Below are positions 9,134-19,519 of a stretch of 64,000 nucleotides of DNA, one piece after another. Within the stretch, counting starts at the first letter, position 1. The number at the start of each line of letters is the position of its first letter. Under the pieces are notes generated by a model. The model saw only the letters and a list, made by a program, of their open reading frames with translations, was not told where the DNA came from and did not search any database. Source of the stretch: Alphaproteobacteria bacterium 33-17 (lineage in GTDB: Bacteria; Pseudomonadota; Alphaproteobacteria; Rickettsiales; 33-17); NCBI GenBank assembly GCA_001897445.1, contig MKSX01000027.1:186001-250000 (forward strand), in the 5' to 3' direction. A program made the position numbers and the translations under genes.

Positions 9134-12100
9134 ACGTAAGGATATAAAATCTATTTTAGTAATTGGTGCTGGTCCGATTGTTATCGGTCAGGCCTGCGAG
9201 TTTGACTATTCCGGAACACAGGCTTGTAAAGCCTTAAGGGAAGAAGGTTATAGAGTAATTTTAGTTAACTCTAACCCTGCAACAATTATGACAGACCCAG
9301 ATGTTGCAGATGCTACTTATATTGAGCCAATTACACCTGAATACGTTGAAAAAATTATACAAAAAGAAAGACCAGACGCAATTCTTCCAACTGTAGGCGG
9401 ACAGACTGCTCTTAACTGCGCGATGCTATTAGAGAAATATGGTATTTTAAGAAGATACGACGTTAAACTTATTGGCGCATCTACAGAAGCTATTGAAAAA
9501 GCTGAAAATCGCCAGATGTTTAAAGAAGCTATGGCAAAAATTGGCTTAGAATGCCCTAAGAACGTTGTAGTTCAATCTTTAGAAGCAGCATTAGAGTCCC
9601 TTTCTTATGTTGGACTTCCTGCGATTATCCGTCCATCATTTACACTTGGTGGTTCTGGTGGGGGTATTGCTTATACTGAAGACGACTATAAAAGAATTGT
9701 ACTTAGTGGTCTTGAAGCATCTCCAACCAATGAGGTTCTTATTGATGAATCTATCATGGGCTGGAAAGAATACGAAATGGAAGTTGTTCGCGATAAAAAC
9801 GACAACTGTATTATTATCTGTTCTATTGAAAATATTGACCCAATGGGCGTACATACTGGTGATAGTATTACCGTTGCCCCTGCCCTTACACTTACAGATA
9901 AAGAATACCAAAAAATGCGTAATGCATCCCTTGCTGTTCTTCGTGAAATTGGTGTCGATACAGGCGGATCAAACGTACAGTTTGCAGTGAATCCTGAAAA
10001 TGGCCGAATGCTAGTTATTGAGATGAACCCTAGAGTTTCAAGATCATCAGCACTTGCATCAAAAGCAACAGGTTTCCCTATTGCAAAAGTTGCAGCAAAA
10101 CTTGCAATCGGCTACACATTAGACGAAATTATGAATGACTGCACAGGAACGACTCCTGCGGCATTTGAGCCTGTAATTGACTATATTGTTACAAAAATCC
10201 CTAGATTTACTTTTGAAAAATTTGCATCATCTAAGCGTGAACTTTCAAGCTCTATGAAATCCGTTGGTGAATCAATGGCAATTGGCAGAAGTTTTGCAGA
10301 ATCTTTACAAAAAGCTTTAAGATCACTTGAGTATGGCTATACAGGTCTTAACCCTATTGATGATTCAGGTGACATAGAAAGCTTAAAACATAAGCTTACC
10401 CAGCAATTACCTGAAAGATTATTATTAATTGGTGATGCTATCAGATATGGTATTTCTGAAGAAGAAATCGCAAAATTAAGTAAGTTTGACCCATGGTTTG
10501 TAAGGGAAATTGCTAAAATTGTTCATGCTGAGAAAAATATTGCAAAAACAGGTCTTACAAATGACCGAGAAACCCTCCTCGAATATAAGAAAATGGGCTT
10601 TTCTGACCAAAGAATCGCAGAAATTTGTGGCAAATCTGAAGATGAAGTTAGAAAACACAGACTTTCATTAAATATCAAGCCAGTATTTAAACGTATTGAT
10701 ACCTGCGCAGCTGAATTTGATTCAAATACAGCATATATGTATTCTACATATGAAGGAAACAGCGCAAGCTCAGCTGAATGCGAAGCTGACGTTAGCACTC
10801 GTAAAAAAGTAATAATACTTGGTAGTGGTCCAAACCGTATTGGTCAGGGCGTTGAGTTTGACTATGCGTGCGTGCATGCTGCTTATTCACTAAAAGACAT
10901 TGATATCGAAAGCATTATGATCAATTGTAACCCTGAAACAGTATCAACTGACTATGATACATCAGACAGGCTTTATTTTGAGCCGATTACAGCTGAAACA
11001 GTAATGGATATTATTGATCTTGAGCAAGGTAAAGGCGATTTATTAGGCGTTAACCTTCAGTTTGGTGGTCAAACCCCGCTTAAACTTGCTAAAACATTTG
11101 AAAAATACAACATTCCAGTTATTGGAACATCGCCAAAATCTATTGATTTAGCTGAAGACAGAAAATTGTTCCAGGAATTATTACAAGATTTAGGCATTAG
11201 ACAGCCTGCAAACTTCACATGCTCTTCTATTGAAGAAATTAAGTCTATTGCTGCTAAAATTGGTTACCCTATTGTAATCAGGCCATCATATGTTTTAGGT
11301 GGTCGTGCTATGCAGATTGCGGAAAATGATGCTGAACTTAATGAATATTTAGATCAATACGCATATTTACTTGAAGGCGGTCCATTATTACTTGATAGCT
11401 ACCTTACAGATGCTATTGAAGTTGACGTTGACGCTATTTGCGACCTTGAAAAAGTATATGTCGCGGGTATCATGGAACACGTTGAAGAGGCAGGTATCCA
11501 CTCTGGTGACTCTGCGTGCGTACTTCCGCCACATACACTTCCTGAATCAGTAGTAAATGAGATTATTGAGCATACTAAGAAACTGGCTATTGCCCTTAAA
11601 GTTTGTGGTCTTATGAATGTTCAATACGCTGTTAAAGATGGTGTAGTATATGTTCTTGAAGTTAACCCAAGATCAAGCCGTACAATTCCGTTTGTAGCAA
11701 AAGCTACCGGTGTGCCTGTGGCTAAGATCGCATCACAAATTATGGCTGGTAAGTCTTTAGAAGACTTCAAATTAAAAGGCGAAGTATTTAAATTACCGGG
11801 CAAATATACAGCTATTAAAGAACCTGTATTCCCATTTGCAAGATTTGACCATGCCGATATTATTTTAGGTCCTGAAATGAAGTCTACTGGCGAAGCTATG
11901 GGCATTGACGAAAACTTTGCACGTGCCTTTGCTAAAGCACATAAAGCATCAGGTGATGCTATGCCACTTATGGGTAAGGTATTTCTATCAGTTCGTGATT
12001 CAGATAAAGCAAAAATCATTGATATTGCAAGAGATTTAGAAGACATGGGTTATGAAATTTTATCAACCGTTGGTACATCAAAATTCCTTGAGCAACATGG

Positions 12101-12377
12101 AATTGCAACTACATTAGTTTATAAAATGAATGAAGGTAGCCCATCAATTACTGATCTTATAAATGAAAATCAGGTGGTTTTAGTGCTAAACACAACGCAT
12201 GGCAAGCAAACAATTGCAGATAGTTTTAGTATACGCCGTAGCGCACTTATGCGTAAAGTTCCGTATGCTATTACAATTTCTGGCGCAAAAGCTATTGTTG
12301 AAGCCATGAAATATCTCAAGAAAGTGAGTTCAAACCTTGACGTTAAGTCAATTCAGCAATATACCTCTGGTAGATAA
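9126..12377 (+). CDS. carB: Carbamoyl-phosphate synthase large subunit
   Basis: A 1083-residue protein (E. coli 1073) made of two homologous ATP-grasp halves. The first half begins '[21 protein letters not shown]' and contains '[14 protein letters not shown]' and '[18 protein letters not shown]'. The second begins '[19 protein letters not shown]' and contains '[13 protein letters not shown]' and '[18 protein letters not shown]'. The C-terminal MGS-like allosteric domain starts at about residue 940. It makes carbamoyl phosphate from bicarbonate, ammonia and two ATP, with CarA supplying ammonia through a tunnel. It is translationally coupled to carA by an 8-base overlap and followed 31 bases later by greA, so all three may form one transcript. 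Confidence 0.98.
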   Translation: MPKRKDIKSILVIGAGPIVIGQACEFDYSGTQACKALREEGYRVILVNSNPATIMTDPDVADATYIEPITPEYVEKIIQKERPDAILPTVGGQTALNCAMLLEKYGILRRYDVKLIGASTEAIEKAENRQMFKEAMAKIGLECPKNVVVQSLEAALESLSYVGLPAIIRPSFTLGGSGGGIAYTEDDYKRIVLSGLEASPTNEVLIDESIMGWKEYEMEVVRDKNDNCIIICSIENIDPMGVHTGDSITVAPALTLTDKEYQKMRNASLAVLREIGVDTGGSNVQFAVNPENGRMLVIEMNPRVSRSSALASKATGFPIAKVAAKLAIGYTLDEIMNDCTGTTPAAFEPVIDYIVTKIPRFTFEKFASSKRELSSSMKSVGESMAIGRSFAESLQKALRSLEYGYTGLNPIDDSGDIESLKHKLTQQLPERLLLIGDAIRYGISEEEIAKLSKFDPWFVREIAKIVHAEKNIAKTGLTNDRETLLEYKKMGFSDQRIAEICGKSEDEVRKHRLSLNIKPVFKRIDTCAAEFDSNTAYMYSTYEGNSASSAECEADVSTRKKVIILGSGPNRIGQGVEFDYACVHAAYSLKDIDIESIMINCNPETVSTDYDTSDRLYFEPITAETVMDIIDLEQGKGDLLGVNLQFGGQTPLKLAKTFEKYNIPVIGTSPKSIDLAEDRKLFQELLQDLGIRQPANFTCSSIEEIKSIAAKIGYPIVIRPSYVLGGRAMQIAENDAELNEYLDQYAYLLEGGPLLLDSYLTDAIEVDVDAICDLEKVYVAGIMEHVEEAGIHSGDSACVLPPHTLPESVVNEIIEHTKKLAIALKVCGLMNVQYAVKDGVVYVLEVNPRSSRTIPFVAKATGVPVAKIASQIMAGKSLEDFKLKGEVFKLPGKYTAIKEPVFPFARFDHADIILGPEMKSTGEAMGIDENFARAFAKAHKASGDAMPLMGKVFLSVRDSDKAKIIDIARDLEDMGYEILSTVGTSKFLEQHGIATTLVYKMNEGSPSITDLINENQVVLVLNTTHGKQTIADSFSIRRSALMRKVPYAITISGAKAIVEAMKYLKKVSSNLDVKSIQQYTSGR

Positions 12378-12408
12378 GAAAAACATATAATAATAAAGCG
12401 AGATTGTT

Positions 12409-12882
12409 ATGGAAAGATTCCCTATTACGGCTACAGGCTACGAAAGAATGAATGAGGAACTTAAAAACCTTAAAACAGTAGAAAGACCAGATATTATTAA
12501 AGCTATTGCAGAAGCAAGGGCGCTTGGTGATCTTTCAGAGAATGCTGAATATCATGCAGCTCGTGAGAAACAAAGCTTTATTGAAGGCAGAATTATGGAG
12601 CTGGAAGATAAGATTGCAAGAGCTGAAGTTATCAATGTATCTTCTTTAAGCGGCACAGTTATTAAGTTTGGTGCAACTGTAAAAATAGTTAACGAAGATA
12701 CAGACGAAGAAAAAACCTATCAAATTGTTGGTGAATATGAAGCTGATATTACTAAAAATCTTATATCAATTAGCTCACCTATTGCACGCGCTTTAATCGG
12801 TAAATCTGTTGGCAGCTCTGTTGAAATTTCAACACCTGGCGGCATGACATGGTACGAAGTTTTAGAAGTAAGTTTTAAATAG
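12409..12882 (+). CDS. greA: Transcription elongation factor GreA
   Basis: A 157-residue protein of standard GreA length. The N-terminal coiled coil (about residues 1-75) carries the tip motif '[20 protein letters not shown]', including the acidic D/E residues that enter the RNA polymerase secondary channel. The C-terminal FKBP-like domain has '[17 protein letters not shown]'. GreA rescues backtracked polymerase by stimulating transcript cleavage. It lies 31 bases downstream of carB on the same strand, a carB-greA arrangement common in alphaproteobacteria. Confidence 0.97.
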   Translation: MERFPITATGYERMNEELKNLKTVERPDIIKAIAEARALGDLSENAEYHAAREKQSFIEGRIMELEDKIARAEVINVSSLSGTVIKFGATVKIVNEDTDEEKTYQIVGEYEADITKNLISISSPIARALIGKSVGSSVEISTPGGMTWYEVLEVSFK

Positions 12883-12926
12883 TCATTAAATTTATACAAA
12901 ATAAAAAATTATCACGGTAAGAAATT

Positions 12927-13700
12927 ATGAGCAAACAATCAGAAAAATTGATAGATTTTTTGCAGCTGCCTATTGCTAAATTTGAAAAAAAATGGAATAG
13001 CATTGAAAATGCTGAAGATTTATTCACAAAAGAACAATATGGTTTATTTCGTGGTGCGTGTATTTTACAAAATTTCGATGTTATTGAATTTTTCTGGAAT
13101 AGATACCAAGCTCATCAAACATCTATGCTTACGGCTAAAGATTGCCGTGGCTTTATGTATTTAGTTAAAAAAGGACAATTTGGAATTGCCAGATGGTTAT
13201 GGGATGCAGCATCTTATGAAGCAAAGGATAAGATTTTAGAAGCACTATATGGTCATGGTAAATCAGATGAAGGCTTTTTTGCTGCTAGCTGTGCAAATGT
13301 TAACCTTGCAGCAATAGATTTTATATTAGAATGCAATCAGTATAAAAATACAAATCTTAATAAAGTTTGGTTTGAATTCCAGGATCAGCTATTCACATTG
13401 ATTAATTTATATCACGAACTAAAAAAAGACAAAAATATTAACTTTGGTGAATATGAAGATGCGGCAAGCTTTTTAGAAGCAATGTATCATCAGGGTAAGA
13501 CAACTCAGGATAGCATGAGCGTACTTCAGCACTATAATTCATATGCTATTCGATTCAATTATAGGAATCATTTTGAAAAGGTTTCTTCTCCAGAAGTAGC
13601 TGACACAACCTTACGAAACAATCCTTACTATAAAGATTATAGTAGCTCTTATAACAAACCATATTATACTGAAAAATCTTATAAGGGGAACTACCTATAG
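12927..13700 (+). CDS. Hypothetical helical-repeat protein with a tyrosine-rich tail
   Basis: A 257-residue protein of unknown function. Residues 30-200 look like degenerate ankyrin-type helix pairs ('FFAASCANVNLAAIDFILEC', 'YLVKKGQFGIARWLWDAA'), where a small residue and a G or N precede a hydrophobic helix, as in other proteins of this window (13896, 44646-50503). The last 35 residues are rich in Tyr, Ser, Asn and Lys, with several 'NKPYY'- and 'KDYSS'-type segments, and are probably disordered. No signal peptide or membrane helix is seen. It follows greA by 44 bases and is ended by a hairpin with a T run at 13736, so it could be read from the carAB-greA transcript. It could be an effector; nothing proves it. 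Confidence 0.7.
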   Translation: MSKQSEKLIDFLQLPIAKFEKKWNSIENAEDLFTKEQYGLFRGACILQNFDVIEFFWNRYQAHQTSMLTAKDCRGFMYLVKKGQFGIARWLWDAASYEAKDKILEALYGHGKSDEGFFAASCANVNLAAIDFILECNQYKNTNLNKVWFEFQDQLFTLINLYHELKKDKNINFGEYEDAASFLEAMYHQGKTTQDSMSVLQHYNSYAIRFNYRNHFEKVSSPEVADTTLRNNPYYKDYSSSYNKPYYTEKSYKGNYL

Positions 13701-13735
13701 TTAGGTTGATAAATAAGCTTTTCTTAAAAAAATAT

Positions 13736-13775
13736 AAAGCCATACGTTACTGAATATGTAAAGTATGGTTTTTTT
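13736..13775 (+). terminator. Rho-independent terminator after the 12927 gene
   Basis: A 10-bp stem with one G-T pair, AAAGCCATAC (13736-13745) with GTATGGTTTT (13763-13772), continues into a T run to 13775. It lies 36 bases after the stop at 13700 and would end the greA/12927 transcript. Confidence 0.75.
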
Positions 13776-13808
13776 CATTATTTTAGAGCAAAATATAAAG
13801 TTACATTA

Positions 13809-13829
13809 TTACTAACAATTGGTTAGTAA
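13809..13829. promoter_or_regulatory. Inverted repeat upstream of the 13896 gene (possible operator)
   Basis: A perfect 8-bp inverted repeat, TTACTAAC and GTTAGTAA, separated by five bases (AATTG), lies directly upstream of a promoter-like sequence at 13834. Size, symmetry and position suit a dimeric repressor or activator site. No regulator is known, and AT-rich sequence can give such repeats by chance. Confidence 0.4.
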
Positions 13830-13833
13830 GCAC

Positions 13834-13860
13834 TTGACTTGCATCGTTTTTTGCTATACT
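13834..13860 (+). promoter_or_regulatory. Candidate promoter of the 13896 gene
   Basis: TTGACT (13834-13839) and TATACT (13855-13860) are each close to consensus but only 15 bases apart, shorter than the usual 16-18. They lie 35 bases upstream of the ATG at 13896. Confidence 0.5.
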
Positions 13861-13895
13861 TTACAACACCTTAACAACCTAAAAGAGCAATTAAT

Positions 13896-14933
13896 ATGCA
13901 AGCAAAACACCCTATTTTTGACAAATCTTCAATGACAGCTGAACAACTTAAAGCTTGGGAAGAAATTAAAGCGTCTCAAGTTTTATTCAATCAAACAGGA
14001 AATCATTGTAATACAATGGCTAACTTATATAATAGCGGTCATAAGGAAGCAGCAATGGAATATTTTAATAATATTGCAGACGATGAAATGCGTTTCTCGA
14101 TCATTTTACATATAACGGATAAACCATCATTTAGACCATTGTTTATCGACCTATGGAATTCGCTCAATAATGAGCAGCAATATAAAATTACGTCTTATCG
14201 AAATTTTCGTTTAGTACCAGTACGTTCTGAAAATAATCAGTTTGATGTATGTAAGATTATTTGGGATTCTGCAACTGATGAGCAAAAGCATGAAATATAT
14301 AATGCTCAAACATTTAAGTATCTGACTAATGCATTGAAACATAGCAATATTGAAATGGTACAGTTACTTTGGAATTTTGCATCCGAAGAAAAAAGAAATG
14401 AAATCATTAATGATGAAGCGTTTATAAAGTTAACTCTTTGTAGCGCTCTTAAGTCTAAATCTTTGTTTGGTTTGAGCTTCATGTATAAATTGTGCAATAA
14501 ATTTAAAGAAATGCAGGCATTTGAAACTCTTGTTGCACCATTACAAATTTGGTCACCTATAAACTATTCAAAATTGAAATTTGACCTCGACCCATGGGTT
14601 GAATTATACGATGAGTTAGCTGTTAAAATTGCTGTCTATAATGGCGAAAACCCAGTTTTGTGTGACACTACTGCAATTCTAATATCTTTAAAAAATAAAG
14701 GATTAAGTGCTAATGAAGCGAAACAAAAACTAGAAGGCTTTGAAGAATCCATTGCTTACGGTATTAAAGTTAAAGGCACACAAATTACAATTGACGAAAT
14801 TAATAAATATAGTCAGGAACTTGCTGATAAAAACAAGCAATCTTCAGCTAGTGCTACGGAGTCAGTTCGCTCTCAAATTGATAGTGAAAGAGAAAACAAC
14901 ATCAACGTACCTGAAAACTCAAGAAAAGCGTAA
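13896..14933 (+). CDS. Ankyrin-like helical-repeat protein of unknown function
   Basis: A 345-residue protein. The central part (about residues 70-200) consists of helix pairs with a repeated 'LLWNFASEEKRNEI'-type pattern ('KIIWDSATDEQKHEI' is a second copy), in which W and A are fixed and an acidic helix follows. Such repeats occur in many secreted or host-interaction proteins of intracellular alphaproteobacteria (general knowledge). The C-terminal 50 residues are rich in Ser, Asn and Lys and probably unstructured. It has its own promoter with an inverted repeat upstream and ends in a hairpin shared with the convergent fic gene. No catalytic motif is visible, and I do not recognise a family. 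Confidence 0.75.
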   Translation: MQAKHPIFDKSSMTAEQLKAWEEIKASQVLFNQTGNHCNTMANLYNSGHKEAAMEYFNNIADDEMRFSIILHITDKPSFRPLFIDLWNSLNNEQQYKITSYRNFRLVPVRSENNQFDVCKIIWDSATDEQKHEIYNAQTFKYLTNALKHSNIEMVQLLWNFASEEKRNEIINDEAFIKLTLCSALKSKSLFGLSFMYKLCNKFKEMQAFETLVAPLQIWSPINYSKLKFDLDPWVELYDELAVKIAVYNGENPVLCDTTAILISLKNKGLSANEAKQKLEGFEESIAYGIKVKGTQITIDEINKYSQELADKNKQSSASATESVRSQIDSERENNINVPENSRKA

Positions 14934-14942
14934 ATACTGAGA

Positions 14943-14972
14943 ATAAGTCAGGGGTTTGAAACCCTGACTTAT
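14943..14972. terminator. Hairpin between convergent genes (probable bidirectional terminator)
   Basis: An 11-bp perfect stem, ATAAGTCAGGG (14943-14953) with CCCTGACTTAT (14962-14972), sits exactly between the stop at 14933 and the fic stop at 14972-14974. Neither strand has a clear T run, so it may be a weak terminator or an mRNA end stabiliser. Confidence 0.5.
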
Positions 14973-16078
14973 CACACAAAATTGACAAAATACCTTGTAT
15001 GCTTCTTCTCACCTGTTTTTATAAACGCCCCCTTTTCTACCATATCATGTAAATCACGGGTGGCAGTTGCACGTGAAGCATCGGTAATGCTAATATAATT
15101 TTCAGCACTTAAGCCACCTGTAAAACCATCAATTCCTTCATTTAACACCCGTGTCAAAGCCTTAAGTTGCCTTTCATTAAGTAAATTTTTCACCCTGTCG
15201 TATAGCTTTGCTTTTTCAATAATAAAGTTTATTTTTTTCGCTGAATCTTCCTGAGCAGCAATAATAAGCTTTGCAAAATACTCAAGCCATGAACTAATTT
15301 CAAGCGACTGATTATTTTCCTCAAGCATTTTATAATAATCTTTCTTATTTTTAGTAATGCTTGTTGAAAGGGCTATAAGTAAAGGATAATTCGCTGCTTG
15401 CGCAAGCGCTTTGGTTGCTATTGCCCGCCCTATTCTCCCATTACCATCTTCAAATGGATGAATACATAAAAAGTACAAATGACTTATTGCCGCCCTTTGT
15501 AATGCTGGCAGTGGCTTTTTACCATGCGGCGATGTTTTATTAAACCACTTTATAAAAGCATCCATTTCCTTTTTAACTATTTTTGATGGTGGCGCTTCAA
15601 AATGCACTTTTGGGTTATGCATTGATCCCGATATCACCTGCATTGGGTCATCATGCGTACGATAACGTCCTATATCATGAATATCACGTCTACCATTTGT
15701 AAGCATTTTATGCCAATTAAATAGGGTTTCATGAGTTAGATTTTCTTGGTAATTATTATACAAATCTACCATCATTTCAGAAATACCACTTTCAGCTGCT
15801 GTAATTCTTCGGTTATCTGCCTCTAACCCAAAATTTCGCTTTAAAGATATCTGAATACTATCTCTATTGAGATATTCACCCTCGATTTCCGATGTTTTTA
15901 CAGCTTCGTCGCTAATAAGCTCAATAGTTAAATTATCTCTATCACTGTCAGAAATATGCCTTACAGCCCCAATTGCAATACCTGCATGAATTAGAAAGTC
16001 TTTTTCATATTTTTCAATAACTTCTGGCTTAAATTTAAAATTAGCCCAGTCATCTTGTTGCCAGTTCCATGTTCGCAT
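14972..16078 (-). CDS. Fic family protein (probable AMP-transferase)
   Basis: A 368-residue Fic protein. The catalytic motif HPFEDGNGRIGR is complete at residues 207-218 (H207 as general base, D/N/G/R loop for phosphate binding). A class II inhibitory motif, T62-x-x-x-E66-G67 ('TSEIEGE'), lies upstream, so the enzyme is expected to be auto-inhibited by an N-terminal helix. The N-terminus 'WNWQQDDWANFKF' matches the DUF4172 region often found in this class. The C-terminal 70 residues resemble a winged helix ('LSAENYISITDASRATATRDLHD'), which could bind DNA. Fic enzymes add AMP or related groups to protein side chains; the target is unknown. It stands alone, with a 63-base gap to the next gene. 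Confidence 0.9.
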   Translation of the reverse strand: MRTWNWQQDDWANFKFKPEVIEKYEKDFLIHAGIAIGAVRHISDSDRDNLTIELISDEAVKTSEIEGEYLNRDSIQISLKRNFGLEADNRRITAAESGISEMMVDLYNNYQENLTHETLFNWHKMLTNGRRDIHDIGRYRTHDDPMQVISGSMHNPKVHFEAPPSKIVKKEMDAFIKWFNKTSPHGKKPLPALQRAAISHLYFLCIHPFEDGNGRIGRAIATKALAQAANYPLLIALSTSITKNKKDYYKMLEENNQSLEISSWLEYFAKLIIAAQEDSAKKINFIIEKAKLYDRVKNLLNERQLKALTRVLNEGIDGFTGGLSAENYISITDASRATATRDLHDMVEKGAFIKTGEKKHTRYFVNFV

Positions 16079-16141
16079 GAGTTATAAACCAATAATCTAT
16101 TACTCATAATTATATCATTAATTGAGCAATACAGCAAGGCT

Positions 16142-16495
16142 TTATAAATCATAGATATAGTTTTTTATATCGCAGTTTACAACGATATCCTCGAGAGAAT
16201 ATATTTGAAACTTTAGTATTATTTGTGGATTGCCACAAAATGCTTTGCATTTTTCGCAATGACATACTTCTACTCTCTCACCATCGTGAGGACACGAAAT
16301 TTTCCTTGGAGATATAAAATAATACAATTTATAAATATCATCAATTTTTAGTGGATCGCCATAGAAAATTCCATTTTCTTCAAGATTGCAGAAGTTCAGT
16401 GACGCAAAAGGATTCGCAATATACTTATCAAAAAATGGCTGACCGTAATGACCATAAAGAACGTTATGAACCTCTACAATTCTAATACTCAACAA
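16142..16495 (-). CDS. Small hypothetical protein with a palindromic repeat inserted in frame
   Basis: A 117-codon ORF whose start overlaps the mreC stop by 14 bases, where mreD is normally found. It has no membrane helices, so it is not MreD. Residues 77-88 ('VCHCEKCKAFCGN') look like a zinc-binding cluster, but these codons are exactly a dispersed palindromic element (16227-16265) also seen in non-coding DNA at 25360 and 54993. The cysteines are therefore a by-product of the repeat. Either a real small gene has tolerated an in-frame insertion, as Rickettsia palindromic elements do, or the ORF is partly fortuitous. The sequence outside the repeat is unfamiliar. Confidence 0.5.
   Translation of the reverse strand: MLSIRIVEVHNVLYGHYGQPFFDKYIANPFASLNFCNLEENGIFYGDPLKIDDIYKLYYFISPRKISCPHDGERVEVCHCEKCKAFCGNPQIILKFQIYSLEDIVVNCDIKNYIYDL
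16227..16265. repeat. Dispersed palindromic repeat, family A (copy inside an ORF)
   Basis: The element starts GGATTGCCACAAAATG and ends TTTTTCGCAATGACAT, with a short inverted centre around TGCTTTGCA. Ends of type ATTGCC and CAATGAC recur at 25360, 25413 (inverted) and 54993. This copy is read in frame in the 16142 ORF. Confidence 0.8.
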
Positions 16496-17288
16496 GAATC
16501 ACATAGTCTAGCTTTTTAAAATTTACAGCAGGAGTTACAAAATATTCGTTATTTTTTATTTTCGTTACGGTTCCAACCAAAAGCCCTGGTGGAAAAAGTT
16601 TACCATCGCCTGATGTGAAAACGAATTCACCAACCTCTATTTTAGTATCTTCTGACAGATATTTCATTTTTAGAATGCCATGATCATGTGTGCCTGATAC
16701 TATTGCGCGTTCTCTTGTTTTTTCTGTAATAATTGGTATATGTGAATTCATATCATTAACTAACATTATTCTGGAATTTTTTTCCATAATGTCAATTACT
16801 CTGCCAACCAAACCATCCTGATTAATTACTGCCTGACCTTTTTTAATTTTATCTGCCTCTCCACCACTTACCATTATTGATGAAGAATAAGGCGTTGTCA
16901 GGTCGCCTAATACATAAGATGTTACAAACTCAATTTTTTTATCAGGAACTATATTCATTAGCTTCTTTAAAGCTATGTATTCCTGTTCCATATGACGGGT
17001 CATAAGGAAATATTTCTCTAAAACCCTTTTTTCTTCACGAAGTCTTTCGTTTTCTTGTTTAAGACTAACAAACTCACGAGCGTTGTCTATCATTTCATTT
17101 ATTAAATGATAAAAGGCATTTTGCTTTTCCTGAACCACCATGAGCTTAGATAAAGTAAAATGCCTTATTGTGTTAGTATAAGCATAGTTATTAAAGTCAG
17201 ATATTAATAGCACTACTGATAAAAACAGATAAATTAATATCTTGTTACTACGAATCAATAATGCAAAATCTGAAGCTATTGATAACAT
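16482..17288 (-). CDS. mreC: Rod shape-determining protein MreC
   Basis: A 268-residue protein: a short cytoplasmic start, one membrane helix (about residues 14-32), a coiled coil rich in Glu and Lys (about 60-105), then the beta-rich periplasmic domain with 'VLGDLTTPYSSSIMVSGG', 'VINQDGLVGRV' and 'PPGLLVGTVTKI'. These are the usual MreC landmarks. MreC links MreB filaments to the peptidoglycan synthesis machinery in the periplasm. It lies 10 bases downstream of mreB on the same strand. MreD does not follow. Keeping mreBC implies that the cell still makes peptidoglycan, in agreement with uppP next door. Confidence 0.93.
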   Translation of the reverse strand: MLSIASDFALLIRSNKILIYLFLSVVLLISDFNNYAYTNTIRHFTLSKLMVVQEKQNAFYHLINEMIDNAREFVSLKQENERLREEKRVLEKYFLMTRHMEQEYIALKKLMNIVPDKKIEFVTSYVLGDLTTPYSSSIMVSGGEADKIKKGQAVINQDGLVGRVIDIMEKNSRIMLVNDMNSHIPIITEKTRERAIVSGTHDHGILKMKYLSEDTKIEVGEFVFTSGDGKLFPPGLLVGTVTKIKNNEYFVTPAVNFKKLDYVILVEY

Positions 17289-17298
17289 TTAAGCCTAA

Positions 17299-18342
<1,044 letters not shown>

Positions 18343-18424
18343 TTACCTTTTTGAACTTGTTATTTCCCTATATTTCAATATATTAGAAAAAAAACACTAA
18401 TATAACAAGTTTAATTTTACGATT

Positions 18425-19222
18425 ATGTACACTGTAATTGAATTTATTTCTGCAATAATACTAGGACTAGTTGAAGGACTAACGGAATTCCTACCTATTT
18501 CATCTACTGCTCACTTAATTTTTGTTCAAAAATTTATACCTATCTCAAGTGTTCCTAATGAATTATTTGATGTTGTTATTCAGCTAGGTAGCCTTGCAGC
18601 ATTTGTAATAATTCGTAAAGATTTTTTATTTCAAAATGTTGTCGGCTTCTTTAAAAATCAAACTAACCATCGCAACTTTGGACTTTATATTATATTAGCA
18701 ATGCTTCCAGCAATTATTATTGGCTTTGCATTATCTGATTTTATCGCTGAACTTAAAACTATTCCTGTAATTGGCACAAGTTTAATCATAGGCGGCATCA
18801 TTTTAATAATGGTAGATAAATACAAACCTGATACTTCAAACGATGATATGTATAAACTTGGTTTTAAAAACGCCCTGGTAATAGGTATTATTCAGACAAT
18901 TGCTTTTATACCAGGTGTTTCACGTTCTGGAAGCACAATATGCGCTGGCATTTTAACCAAACAATCCCGCAATGTTGCGGTTGAGTTTTCATTTATGTTA
19001 GGCTTAGCCACTATGATAGCCGCTTCAAGCTATAGTTTAATTAAATATATACATGCATTTAACAAAGAAACAGCACCTATTATTATTGCTGCGATGGTTA
19101 GTTCGTTTTTAAGTTCATTATTCACTGCAAATTTTTTAATAAACTTCCTCAAAGTGCGTGGACTTTATATATTTGGAGCATACAGAATTATTGTAGGGTT
19201 TATTTTCATTATCCTTCTTTAA
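18425..19222 (+). CDS. uppP: Undecaprenyl-diphosphatase (BacA/UppP)
   Basis: A 265-residue membrane protein with about eight hydrophobic segments. Both signature blocks are present: 'GLVEGLTEFLPISSTAHL' (about residues 15-32), with the catalytic E and S, and 'IAFIPGVSRSGSTICAGIL' (about 159-177), with the PGxSRSG motif. UppP dephosphorylates undecaprenyl diphosphate in the inner membrane and so recycles the carrier lipid for peptidoglycan. It is divergent from mreB. Its 3' end overlaps the convergent 19136 gene by 87 bases, an unusually long overlap. Confidence 0.96.
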   Translation: MYTVIEFISAIILGLVEGLTEFLPISSTAHLIFVQKFIPISSVPNELFDVVIQLGSLAAFVIIRKDFLFQNVVGFFKNQTNHRNFGLYIILAMLPAIIIGFALSDFIAELKTIPVIGTSLIIGGIILIMVDKYKPDTSNDDMYKLGFKNALVIGIIQTIAFIPGVSRSGSTICAGILTKQSRNVAVEFSFMLGLATMIAASSYSLIKYIHAFNKETAPIIIAAMVSSFLSSLFTANFLINFLKVRGLYIFGAYRIIVGFIFIILL

Positions 19223-19519
19223 GATTTTTCTTATGCTTTTACAATATACTGGATTACTAAATTCCTTAAGCGTATGTTTTATTACCATTCTCATGTATGA
19301 TGGGTCTATATCTGCAAGTTCTGCTATAATATCAAAATCTTCTTTTTCTTCTCCGAATGCAAACTTTATAAGCGCATTTTTAGCTTTGCTTCGAGATCTT
19401 GCGGTTTCAGCGCATATAAAATTTTCTAAGTCCTGCGTCAAAACTTTTTGATACAATTTTCTAATTTTGATAATCTCTTTATTATAGTAGTTGTTAGTTG
19501 GCAATTCTCTTGCTGACAT
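19136..19519 (-). CDS. Hypothetical protein, possible helix-turn-helix type
   Basis: A 127-residue, mostly helical, basic protein. Residues 1-85 look well structured: 'MSARELPTNNYYNKEIIKIR', a helix with 'LENFICAETARSRSKAKNALI', and 'IIAELADIDPSYMRMVIKHT', which resembles a DNA-binding helix-turn-helix. I do not recognise the family. The last 29 codons lie antisense to the end of uppP (19136-19222), so the C-terminus is constrained by, or read through from, the neighbouring frame; the original protein may have been shorter. Upstream is 309 bases of AT-rich intergenic DNA. Confidence 0.65.
   Translation of the reverse strand: MSARELPTNNYYNKEIIKIRKLYQKVLTQDLENFICAETARSRSKAKNALIKFAFGEEKEDFDIIAELADIDPSYMRMVIKHTLKEFSNPVYCKSIRKILKKDNENKPYNNSVCSKYIKSTHFEEVY

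Noticed and set aside
9607..12046. Several open frames of 60-140 codons inside carB on both strands
   Set aside because: carB is unambiguous across this range; these are shadows of its codon bias.
16217..16270. Apparent zinc-finger-like CxC--C cluster in the 16142 ORF
   Set aside because: The cysteine codons derive from a dispersed palindromic repeat, so I do not infer zinc binding.
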